Origin: DMER64 sp049652385
GTDB taxonomy: Bacteria; Bacteroidota; Bacteroidia; Bacteroidales; UBA932
Length of the DNA: 64,000 bases
Assembly (NCBI GenBank): GCA_049652385.1
Contig: JBASDX010000004.1
Span: forward strand, 1-64,000
Reading direction: 5' to 3'
Positions 52,289-59,001 of this stretch are shown here, one piece after another. The notes under the pieces were generated by a model. It was not told the origin of the DNA. It did no database searches and worked only from the letters and a program-made list of their open reading frames with translations. Both the position numbers and the translations under genes were made by a program. Numbering within the stretch: position 1 is the first letter of the stretch; the number at the start of each line of letters is the position of its first letter.

Positions 52289-53255
52289 TTACAGAAGCCA
52301 TTTCCAAACAGAGACAGTCTCAATTTTTTCGTAATCAGGAATAAAGGATGCTTCTATACTGTTGGTTATCAATATTCCCTGTGGTATTCTATAGGTTTTC
52401 ATGGCTTCCTGTAGACCCCGGTATTCGCGTTCGTAATTGGTTTTGTCTAAGTGATCGACCACCTGTATGGCTTTAACGATATTCAGTCCTTTTTTGATCA
52501 GAAAATCACATTCGTTATTCCCTGAATAGTAATAGACTTCATAACCACGCCTGAGTAACTCTATGTAAACTATATTTTCCAATATGCGGCCTTTGTTTTC
52601 AGAAAAGTTGAATCCCAACCGAGTGGCGAACGCATGATCAGTGGTAAAGACCTTTTTCGAATTCATGATTTGTTTCTTGACCGAATAATCGAACTTTTTC
52701 AAGTAAGAAAAGAGGTAAGAGTGCTCGTAGTAAGATAAATAATCCTTAATTGAGCTTAAACTTTTTACGCCGGAAGACCTATTTGTTTGATCTCATTAAC
52801 CTGTGTCAACCGATAACGGGAAATGATATCCCTATATAGAATGTCCTGAAAATAGCCATTTATTAGCTCCGCGTCGTTTTCTTTAACCACGAGCGGGAAT
52901 CCTCCCGTTTGCATATAGGTATTGAAATCTTTTTGCAACAACGCTCTAGATTTCGAGGTCAAACGATCAATATCGTATTTTTTCTCTTGAAAAAGAAGGT
53001 ACTCAGAGAACGAAAAAGGAAACAGTTCAATCAGTTTGTTCCGGCCGGTCAAGCTGGTGGATATCTCTGAGCTAAGTAGTTTTGCGTTAGACCCGGTCAC
53101 AAAGATTTTCCACACCGGCGAATACCTGAAATAATGACTACCTGGCTGGTTTTTATGTATTTCTCCAACGGGATATTTCGGCGAATCAGGTGCTTTGTGC
53201 AATTGAAAGCTTCTTTCTGATCCAGCATTACTTCTTTAAGACGATCTTTGTTCAT
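52289..53255 (-). pseudogene. AAA_14 / DUF4143-type ATPase remnant with two deletions
   Basis: From the ATG at 53255: MNKDRLKEVMLDQKEAF, Walker A SGIRRCGKS, then a jump near 53115 directly to WKIFVTGSNAKLLSSEISTS. The stretch with Walker B is missing; GGAAAATCTTTG-like microhomology lies at the joint. A second out-of-frame deletion near 52765-52775 joins NEIKQIGL to GVKSLSSIKDYL. The C-terminal part (GFNFSENKGRILENIVYIEL, NNECDFLIKKG, IKAIQVVDHLD-like) is otherwise well kept. Upstream, GTTCTAAAAGAAC forms a small palindrome. Non-functional. Confidence 0.82.
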
Positions 53256-53330
53256 AGAGGTCTTTTTCACATTGTTCGTTCTAAAAGAACAAATATATGA
53301 ATAATTATTTGTTTACAACGAAAGCTTTGG

Positions 53331-54251
53331 TTACAATAATTGATTCAACTGCACCGTCAGGGTGTTGAGTTCTGTCAATTCTTCATACCAGTAGTCCCAA
53401 CGTTCCCGCTTATCCAGTTGGGTGAGGAGTTTGTGGTGGGCCCGTTTGAGGCTCTGCAGCCCGCTTACGCATTTATCCCTGATTTTTTTGGCTTTCTCCA
53501 GGTCCTCCAGCAGTGTCATGTAACGCCGGTCGTGATCCACCGGGGGCAGTTGTCCCAGGGCTTCCACCCGCTGCAGGTAGGCCAGGTAGTTGTTGCGCAG
53601 TCCCGTTTCTTCGTTGTCTATCAGTTCCTGCACTTCCTGTTTGCGCAACAGTTGTACCAGCGCATCCACACAAACAGCTACCAGTGTATCCCCTTCGCTC
53701 ACAAATTCACGGACGGCCACTGCCTGCCGGTTCTTCATATAATTCTCACTCAGGTAGCCGGCGTATTTTCCGGACAATTTTGCCACACCCTGGGGCAATT
53801 CCAGATCTACCCAATCCAGTTGATTGAAGCGCAGGATCACCGAATCCAGGTTCTTGCCCAACCCGCGCATTTCGGTCCCTATTTGCTTCCATCGCGCGGG
53901 GTTGCTGATGCTGCGCAAGGCCCGCAGGTAGCTGTTCAGCACATCCACACACACATCGGTGCGTTCAGCCAGCTTTTCATCTTCCCGGGCAGCAGCGGCC
54001 AGGGCATTCAACTCGGCAAAACGGGCATCGGCTCCGGTCAGCGACGCGGCGTAAAAAAGGCCGCGTTCGGTACGGATGGCGGCCAATTCCCGGAACAACA
54101 CCGACGGCGCTGCCGCCACACTATCCCCACTCACCGCCAATTTCTGCACCGTCTGCAGCTGCGATTCCGTCAGCGCCGCACAACTGCTGCATAATAATAT
54201 TGCAGTAAACAATCCTACAGCAGCTCTTACTATGTGTAATTTAAAAATCAT
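53331..54251 (-). CDS. Unrecognised helical lipoprotein
   Basis: A 306-residue protein with a signal peptide and lipobox-like end (VGLFTAILLCSSC, Cys 24), so probably a lipoprotein. The mature part is all helical (FRELAAIRTERGLFYAASL, LDSVILRFNQLDWVDLELP, LEDLEKAKKIRDKCVSGLQSLK) with no domain that I recognise. Placed between the initiating transferase and wza, it may belong to the export machinery (inference). Its 3' end is duplicated at 52143-52288 beyond an ATPase remnant, and its natural partner gene (51798-52133) lies beyond that. Confidence 0.7.
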   Translation of the reverse strand: MIFKLHIVRAAVGLFTAILLCSSCAALTESQLQTVQKLAVSGDSVAAAPSVLFRELAAIRTERGLFYAASLTGADARFAELNALAAAAREDEKLAERTDVCVDVLNSYLRALRSISNPARWKQIGTEMRGLGKNLDSVILRFNQLDWVDLELPQGVAKLSGKYAGYLSENYMKNRQAVAVREFVSEGDTLVAVCVDALVQLLRKQEVQELIDNEETGLRNNYLAYLQRVEALGQLPPVDHDRRYMTLLEDLEKAKKIRDKCVSGLQSLKRAHHKLLTQLDKRERWDYWYEELTELNTLTVQLNQLL

Positions 54252-54272
54252 CTAAACTATTAGTAACCGTAA

Positions 54273-54372
54273 TGGATTGTGGCACAATTGATAAGGGGAA
54301 GCTCGTCCCGCGGAGGGAGGGACCCGTTTGCAAAGCAAATGGGAGGCCTTCCCCGTTCAATTCGTGCACAAT
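54273..54372. repeat. 100-bp direct repeat, left copy, downstream of the ATPase
   Basis: 97 of 100 bases match 55686-55785 in the same orientation. It contains a full 73-bp palindromic element (54288-54360). It ends 2 bp from the ATPase stop codon (54375) and begins 22 bp upstream of the lipoprotein start. Confidence 0.85.
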
Positions 54373-54374
54373 CC

Positions 54375-55625
54375 TTATCCCAAAAACAAAGCACAATGAA
54401 CTGCTGTGATTTTAGAAGAAAAATATTGGGTTTCCGGATCGTTAGATAAAATAAAACTATGAATCAACGGCTTATCCAATATTTCTTCCAATCCGGTAAA
54501 ATGCCGTGTATCATTTTTTCTAACCTTATCAGTCATTTTGATCTCAAAAGCAATATATCCTTCTCCCAATTCTAAAAGCAAATCGATCTCCCTACCGCCC
54601 TGGATCCTCAAATGATGAAATTTAGCAGGTATCTGTAAAACGTTCAGTTGTTTATATAATTCAGAAACAACCAAACTTTCAAATTCCGCCCCGGTAATCC
54701 CTCCGCGTTTTTGTAAAACAGCTTGCAATACACCGTTGTCCAGGTAATGCACTTTGGGTGCCTTCATCAGGCGTTTTGTCTCATTTCTGCTCCATGCGGG
54801 CAATGTAATGGTTTGGTAACTGACCTCAAGGTAGTGAATATAACGCTGAGCCGTCTTTACAGTAACACCGGTATGATTGGCCAGTGAAGAGGCATTGATC
54901 ACTCTTCCGGTCTGTGCAGCAAGAGAACGCTGTAATTTAACAAACAGCTCCAGGTCCCTGAATGATGCAAGATCCCTTACATCCCTTTCAAGATATGTAC
55001 GAACGTATTGTTGCAACCATATATAACGTTCTTCATCCGTTAAGACAGAATCTGTTAATGCCGGATAACCGCCAAATTGCAAGTAATGATTCCATGCCTG
55101 TTGCTTTTCTGCCATTTTCTTGTCCAGAAGAAAAGAGGGTAACATATCAGGCGTACGTTCCGGATTTGTTATGAAATATTGATACAGGGAATGTTCCGCT
55201 TCATTATATATTCCATTTGTTTTGAGTTCAGGAAGTGTGAGCGGAAATAATTCTACGATTACACAACGTCCGGCAAGGCTTTCCCTAACTTTGGATAAAA
55301 GTAACAATTGGCTTGATCCCAGTAAAATATAACGGGAATCCTGCCATTGATCATATACGGCCTTAATGCTTTCAATCAAAACAGGCTCTTTTTGCACTTC
55401 GTCCAGAATAGCCCGCGGATACATGCTCTGCCATTGGGTAGCTGTGAGCTTTAAATAGGAGCCTACGGTTACCGGATCCTCAATAGAGATGTATTCATAA
55501 TCCTTAAAAAGATGCCTTGCCAATGTTGTTTTTCCGGTCTGACGAGCACCGGTAAATACAATGATGCGTCCTGATTTTCGGGACGAAATTTTTGAAATAT
55601 AATCCGAAACACCTCTTGCTTTCAT
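54375..55625 (-). CDS. AAA_14 / DUF4143 ATPase between 100-bp direct repeats
   Basis: A 416-residue protein from the ATG at 55625 (MKARGVSDYISKI); an open frame continues upstream to 55751 but only through the repeat and iterons, so that start is rejected. Walker A FTGARQTGKTT is at about 23-33, Walker B RAILDEVQKEP, a sensor-like ILLGSSQ, and a DUF4143 end with GGREIDLLLELG and IAFEIKMT (PD-(D/E)XK-like). All motifs are intact. It sits exactly between two 97%-identical 100-bp repeats, with two 32-bp-spaced iterons before the start. It interrupts an otherwise compact wecA - lipoprotein - export order. Confidence 0.87.
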   Translation of the reverse strand: MKARGVSDYISKISSRKSGRIIVFTGARQTGKTTLARHLFKDYEYISIEDPVTVGSYLKLTATQWQSMYPRAILDEVQKEPVLIESIKAVYDQWQDSRYILLGSSQLLLLSKVRESLAGRCVIVELFPLTLPELKTNGIYNEAEHSLYQYFITNPERTPDMLPSFLLDKKMAEKQQAWNHYLQFGGYPALTDSVLTDEERYIWLQQYVRTYLERDVRDLASFRDLELFVKLQRSLAAQTGRVINASSLANHTGVTVKTAQRYIHYLEVSYQTITLPAWSRNETKRLMKAPKVHYLDNGVLQAVLQKRGGITGAEFESLVVSELYKQLNVLQIPAKFHHLRIQGGREIDLLLELGEGYIAFEIKMTDKVRKNDTRHFTGLEEILDKPLIHSFILSNDPETQYFSSKITAVHCALFLG

Positions 55626-55632
55626 TTTTACT

Positions 55633-55691
55633 CCAAATATAACTGTATTTTTTGGATTACCATTCCAAATATCACTGTATTTTTTTGGATT
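55633..55691 (-). promoter_or_regulatory. Two iterons upstream of the ATPase start
   Basis: CCAAATATAACTGTATTTTT begins at 55633 and recurs at 55665 (32-bp period) with one substitution and one extra T. Each unit starts CCAAA and ends TTTGGAT or a variant, so it is itself a weak palindrome. It ends where the 100-bp repeat begins. Likely a control site for the ATPase gene. Confidence 0.6.
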
Positions 55692-55785
55692 GTGACACAA
55701 TTGATAAGGTGAAGCTCGTCCCGCGGAGGGAGGGACCCGTTTGCGAAGCAAATGGGAGGCCTTCCCCGTTCAATTCGTGCACAAT
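55686..55785. repeat. 100-bp direct repeat, right copy, after wecA
   Basis: The partner of 54273-54372 (97/100 identical). It includes the 73-bp palindromic core at 55701-55773 and lies directly downstream of the wecA stop (55787). In an uninterrupted state one copy would separate wecA from the lipoprotein gene. Confidence 0.85.
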
Positions 55786-55786
55786 T

Positions 55787-56875
55787 CTAATCATAAACTG
55801 CTTTAACAACATTTTTCCGTTTTCTTGCATTCAAATAAATAATACCAAAATAGAAAGCTAAATACAAAACAATTGATATTGTTATTAAAGCTTCACCCGG
55901 CAAACTGCTTCCACAAAACGCCAAAATGATAAACAGAAACTGAATACCGATTATTGTGAATGTGGCTTTTTTGTGATTGCCATCATAATATTCAAGGAAT
56001 TTGTGATGAAAATGTGTTTTATCAGGACGGTAAGGAGACTTCTTATTTAGTATTCGTGTAACAAATACCCTAAGAGTATCTAAAACAGGAATTGCTATAA
56101 TAGTAAAAGCTATTGCAGGTGCATTTTGCACGTTCTGCCAGCTATTATTCCCGATATTCAATTCACAAAATTTGATTACTAAAAAGCTTATTACCATTCC
56201 CAGGAATAAGGACCCATTATCTCCCAGAAACATTTTTGTTTTTTTACCAAAAACATTGAATACAAAAAACGGGATAATCGCTGCTGTCAAGGAAAGCCCA
56301 ACTATACCGTATTCAATAAAACCGTTGTTAAAGAGCCATAATGAAAATGAGGCAATTATCAATGCTGACAATCCAGAACATAAACCATCAATTCCGTCAA
56401 TAAGATTCATCGCGTTCACAATGCCAAGTATCATAATTATTGTAAACGGGATGGAAAAATATAAGGATAGTTGATGAAATCCAAACAATCCGTGAAAATT
56501 GGTTAAGTATACGTTTCCAATAATCAATAATACCGCACCCACAAATTCTCCCTGGAATTTTTTTCTGTATGAGATGACTATTACATCATCATAAAAACCT
56601 AAGGCAAAAAGAACAGAAAAGGATAAGAAAACATATTGTAGATCAGCAGCAGCGAACTTGACAAAAAGCAAGGAAGAGGTAAGAAAAGAAAAATAGATCA
56701 TGGCTCCTCCGAGATTTGGAATTTTGCCTTTGTGCGATGTTCTGCCATTCTCTTTTTCCAAACACTCTTTTTTTATAGCTACATAATGTATTGGGTATTT
56801 TAATAATAATGCCAATAATAATGAAGTTGTTATGGAAAGAATTAATCTTAATTCAATAGATAAATCCAGTAACAT
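55787..56875 (-). CDS. wecA: UDP-GlcNAc:undecaprenyl-phosphate GlcNAc-1-P transferase (WecA/TagO type)
   Basis: A 362-residue polytopic enzyme of the MraY/WecA superfamily. Motifs are KGKIPNLGGAMIYFSF, GFYDDV, NAMNLIDGIDGLCSGLSAL (catalytic Asp), MFLGDNGSLFLGM and the HIS-box PDKTHFHHKFLE. About eleven membrane helices are present. It makes undecaprenyl-PP-GlcNAc, the starting point of the repeat unit, at the inner membrane. It is the third gene after the locus promoter. A shorter WbpL-type relative lies at 12713-13678. Confidence 0.9.
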   Translation of the reverse strand: MLLDLSIELRLILSITTSLLLALLLKYPIHYVAIKKECLEKENGRTSHKGKIPNLGGAMIYFSFLTSSLLFVKFAAADLQYVFLSFSVLFALGFYDDVIVISYRKKFQGEFVGAVLLIIGNVYLTNFHGLFGFHQLSLYFSIPFTIIMILGIVNAMNLIDGIDGLCSGLSALIIASFSLWLFNNGFIEYGIVGLSLTAAIIPFFVFNVFGKKTKMFLGDNGSLFLGMVISFLVIKFCELNIGNNSWQNVQNAPAIAFTIIAIPVLDTLRVFVTRILNKKSPYRPDKTHFHHKFLEYYDGNHKKATFTIIGIQFLFIILAFCGSSLPGEALITISIVLYLAFYFGIIYLNARKRKNVVKAVYD

Positions 56876-56910
56876 ATATAAAGTATTTTTTGATTAATCT
56901 AATAATTGCC

Positions 56911-57804
56911 CTATTCCTGGGTGTTCAGCATGTACAGGGCCAGTATGTGGAACTGGAGGGCTTTGAGCATATTGGGTTTGGCATTTCTTACTTTGTCCGA
57001 GATGCTGCCGGTGGCAGTGGCGGAAAGTTTTCCTTCCAGAACGTTGTCCATGATCTGTTCTACCTGTTCCGGGTAATTGCGGAATGTACCCATGTGTGCC
57101 AGGAGGAACAGGAATCGGACTTCGTCTGTGATTTGGGGAAGTTCCGAGTAATATTGAATTGATTTGCGAATGGTTTTCTCGTATTTGTGCTGATCGGCTA
57201 CGTCTGAGAATAAGGAATAGGCTTCCAGGCGCTGCAGGGCCATATCTTCCGTAACGTCCTGCCAGAAACCGTTTTTCTGGAGTTCTTTATCCCATTTTGT
57301 GAGGAGGTTTTCCGCTTTCTTGCGGGAATCCTTTTCCATGCGGAAATAATAGTCGTAGCAAAGGATCTTGCAGAGGTAAGGCGAGTCGGCAAGAGAAAGG
57401 TATTGATGCGGCTCAGTTGCGGGGGTTGCGGGGGTTGCTTTTTGCGCCAAATCCACATTATTAATTACTTCTGTCGCGGCATTTTCCGCAATTTCCATGT
57501 GATCCGGGTTGTAATGAAATGAGAGGGTGTGGAGCAAATACACAATGCATCGGGCCCGGTCTTCCGGTGTCATGTCTTTATCAAGTTCTTTGGCGAGCCT
57601 GTCTGACGCCTCCATCATGCGCGCTGTAAGTGCGTGGGGGGCTGCCTCGTCCCCAAGTGTCTCTGTGACCCACGGCATGGTGTATGCCATGATCAACAAA
57701 TTCCTGAACCCGAAACTGATATGCGCTAACAGATCGGGATCTGCCGATTCCAGTGGAATGGAACGGATTTCCCTAAAGAGGGTTTTGATATTTGTTTTAA
57801 ACAT
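56911..57804 (-). CDS. Unrecognised 297-residue protein behind upxY
   Basis: No family recognised. Predicted soluble and mainly helical (FGFRNLLIMAYTMPWVTETLG, CIVYLLHTLSFHYNPDHME, YLCKILCYDYYFRMEKDSRKK), with a short proline/threonine linker (TPATPATEP) near residue 147. There is no signal peptide. In Bacteroides capsule loci upxY is followed by upxZ, an inhibitor of other UpxY proteins; this protein stands in that place but is about twice as long as UpxZ and shows no clear similarity by eye. A role in locus regulation is only a positional guess. Confidence 0.55.
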   Translation of the reverse strand: MFKTNIKTLFREIRSIPLESADPDLLAHISFGFRNLLIMAYTMPWVTETLGDEAAPHALTARMMEASDRLAKELDKDMTPEDRARCIVYLLHTLSFHYNPDHMEIAENAATEVINNVDLAQKATPATPATEPHQYLSLADSPYLCKILCYDYYFRMEKDSRKKAENLLTKWDKELQKNGFWQDVTEDMALQRLEAYSLFSDVADQHKYEKTIRKSIQYYSELPQITDEVRFLFLLAHMGTFRNYPEQVEQIMDNVLEGKLSATATGSISDKVRNAKPNMLKALQFHILALYMLNTQE

Positions 57805-57935
57805 GATTTCCGTCAGGATTTTGCAGATCCGTCGGTTATTAATATGCGAGATATGTGACTCTGTTTGTTTGCAGCAGGATGTTCGGGTTGCTTGCGGCGG
57901 GTGGGTTGGCTTGCGCGCGGCGGAAAACTCGGCTT

Positions 57936-58460
57936 TTATGCCTCCGGTTCCACGCGCTCCAGGAACGAGGCGGGAATGTAAGTGGTTGCCACCGCTGCGA
58001 CGCCTTCCAGACGCACGACCACGCGCTTGTGGCCTTTGATGCGGATGAGTTCCCCTTCTATGCCGGCAAAACTGCCTTTTATGATGCGGACTTTGTCGCC
58101 GCGCCTGAGGTTGCAGGGAACCAGGTTGGTCTGCTCTTCGGGGAAAGTAAGCAGGAATATGAAATCCTGCATCTGTTTTTCCGGGATGGTGACCGGGTTG
58201 TATGTTTTGGGGGCTTTCAGGTACCTCATGCTGAAGGCCAGTTTCTGCGTGAGGATGCGACTGGTTTTGGGATCTGTGTATATAAATACGTACCCCGGTA
58301 TGACTAATTCGGTCAGTTTTACTTTTTTGCCGTTCCGTTCTTTGACAACATGACGCAAAGGGACAAAATTTTTGATATTCATTTTGTCCAGTTCCTGCTT
58401 TATGACACGTTCTTTACGGTATGTAACGGCTACGTACCAGTAATATGCGGGGTTATTCAT
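57936..58460 (-). CDS. UpxY-type NusG-like transcription antiterminator
   Basis: A 174-residue NusG paralog. NGN domain: YYWYVAVTYRKERVIKQELDK (residues 5-25), FVPLRHVVKERNGKK, VIPGYVFIYTD. C-terminal KOW domain: LRRGDKVRIIKGSFAGIEGE, then VVVRLEGVAAVATTYIP. Such specialised NusG proteins bind RNA polymerase in the leader of their own locus and stop premature termination across long surface-polysaccharide operons. Being the first gene after a ~300-bp leader fits exactly. It is followed by 131 bp without a gene before the next start. Confidence 0.9.
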   Translation of the reverse strand: MNNPAYYWYVAVTYRKERVIKQELDKMNIKNFVPLRHVVKERNGKKVKLTELVIPGYVFIYTDPKTSRILTQKLAFSMRYLKAPKTYNPVTIPEKQMQDFIFLLTFPEEQTNLVPCNLRRGDKVRIIKGSFAGIEGELIRIKGHKRVVVRLEGVAAVATTYIPASFLERVEPEA

Positions 58461-58505
58461 CAGGTTCTTTCAGGCTCTTTGGGGCTCTTTCGGGTTCTCT
58501 CGGGT
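58461..58505 (-). repeat. 10-bp tandem repeats in the upxY leader
   Basis: Directly upstream of the upxY ATG, units CAGGTTCTTT, CAGGCTCTTT, GGGGCTCTTT and CGGGTTCTCT, plus a partial fifth, follow each other with an exact 10-bp period. In the transcript they read as purine-rich AAAGARCCYG repeats. A specialised NusG could recognise such a leader element, or it may be a phase-variable tract that alters upxY translation. The rest of 58461-59001 holds the promoter and a hairpin, but no gene. Confidence 0.6.
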
Positions 58506-58771
58506 CACGTTACTCGGTGTGATTCGAGTTTTCCAAAATTACAACAATTTACCTGATGAATCAAAAATATTTTACCGTTTACCGCTTTTGTGAAGTAACA
58601 ATTTTTAAGGGGGTTGTTTTGAAAAAATGGCGTAAAGAATCGAGGCTTGCCTACCCTGATTTTTTACAGGTTAAACAAGTGAAACACAAAGACTTAGATT
58701 GTTATTTTGCTTTGTTTTTTTGGACCGGCTTCTTACACAGGAGCCCGTTTTTCTCATCTATTAGGTTACGT

Positions 58772-58802
58772 CAAAAGTAACAATTTTTATGTTTGAATGC
58801 AA
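58772..58802 (-). promoter_or_regulatory. Probable promoter of the polysaccharide locus
   Basis: On the minus strand, TACTTTTG (58779-58772) matches the Bacteroidota -7 consensus TAnnTTTG, and TTGC (58802-58799) lies 19 bp upstream as a weak -33 TTTG box. Transcription would start near 58765, giving a leader of about 305 nt before upxY. The 15-bp sequence around it (AAGTAACAATTTTTA, 58775-58789) recurs at 58593-58607 without the TTTG part. No inverted repeats indicating an invertible promoter are seen. Confidence 0.5.
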
Positions 58803-58910
58803 CAGAAATTCATATTTGGTCCAATTTATCCTGTTTTTGGTCGGTTTGGCTTTGATTTCGGGAAAATCTCAGATTTTTCCTGCTTTTTGCCGATGGGAGG
58901 AGGCGCAGGG

Positions 58911-58934
58911 GCGCAGGGGGTGCAACGCACCCCC
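58911..58934. repeat. GC-rich hairpin upstream of copA
   Basis: GGGGGTGC-AAC-GCACCCCC (58916-58934) is a perfect 8-bp stem. The left part, GCGCAGGGGGTGCAA (58911-58925), recurs exactly at 61483-61497 beyond the other end of copA. Possibly a terminator-like or repeat-derived element. Confidence 0.5.
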
Positions 58935-59001
58935 TCTGCTGCTGCCTGATGCTTGGCACACAAATTGCCATCTTGATACCTTATATATAAAATAGATTTT
59001 T

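Noticed and set aside
53115..53202. Independent start of a second small gene inside the ATPase remnant
   Set aside because: The sequence is the out-of-frame continuation after the deletion joint; the conserved ATPase text resumes in the next frame without a start signal.
53340..54194. Plus-strand open frame (284 codons) opposite the lipoprotein gene
   Set aside because: The minus strand has a signal peptide, a lipobox-like cysteine and a duplicated 3' end in the same frame; the plus-strand reading has no start context or motifs.
55626..55751. N-terminal extension of the DUF4143 ATPase through the 100-bp repeat
   Set aside because: The extra residues come from the repeat and iterons and recur out of context at 5583; the ATG at 55625 matches the family start.
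58461..59001. Invertible capsule promoter as in Bacteroides fragilis
   Set aside because: No pair of inverted repeats flanking the promoter-like box was found; only a 15-bp direct repeat is present.
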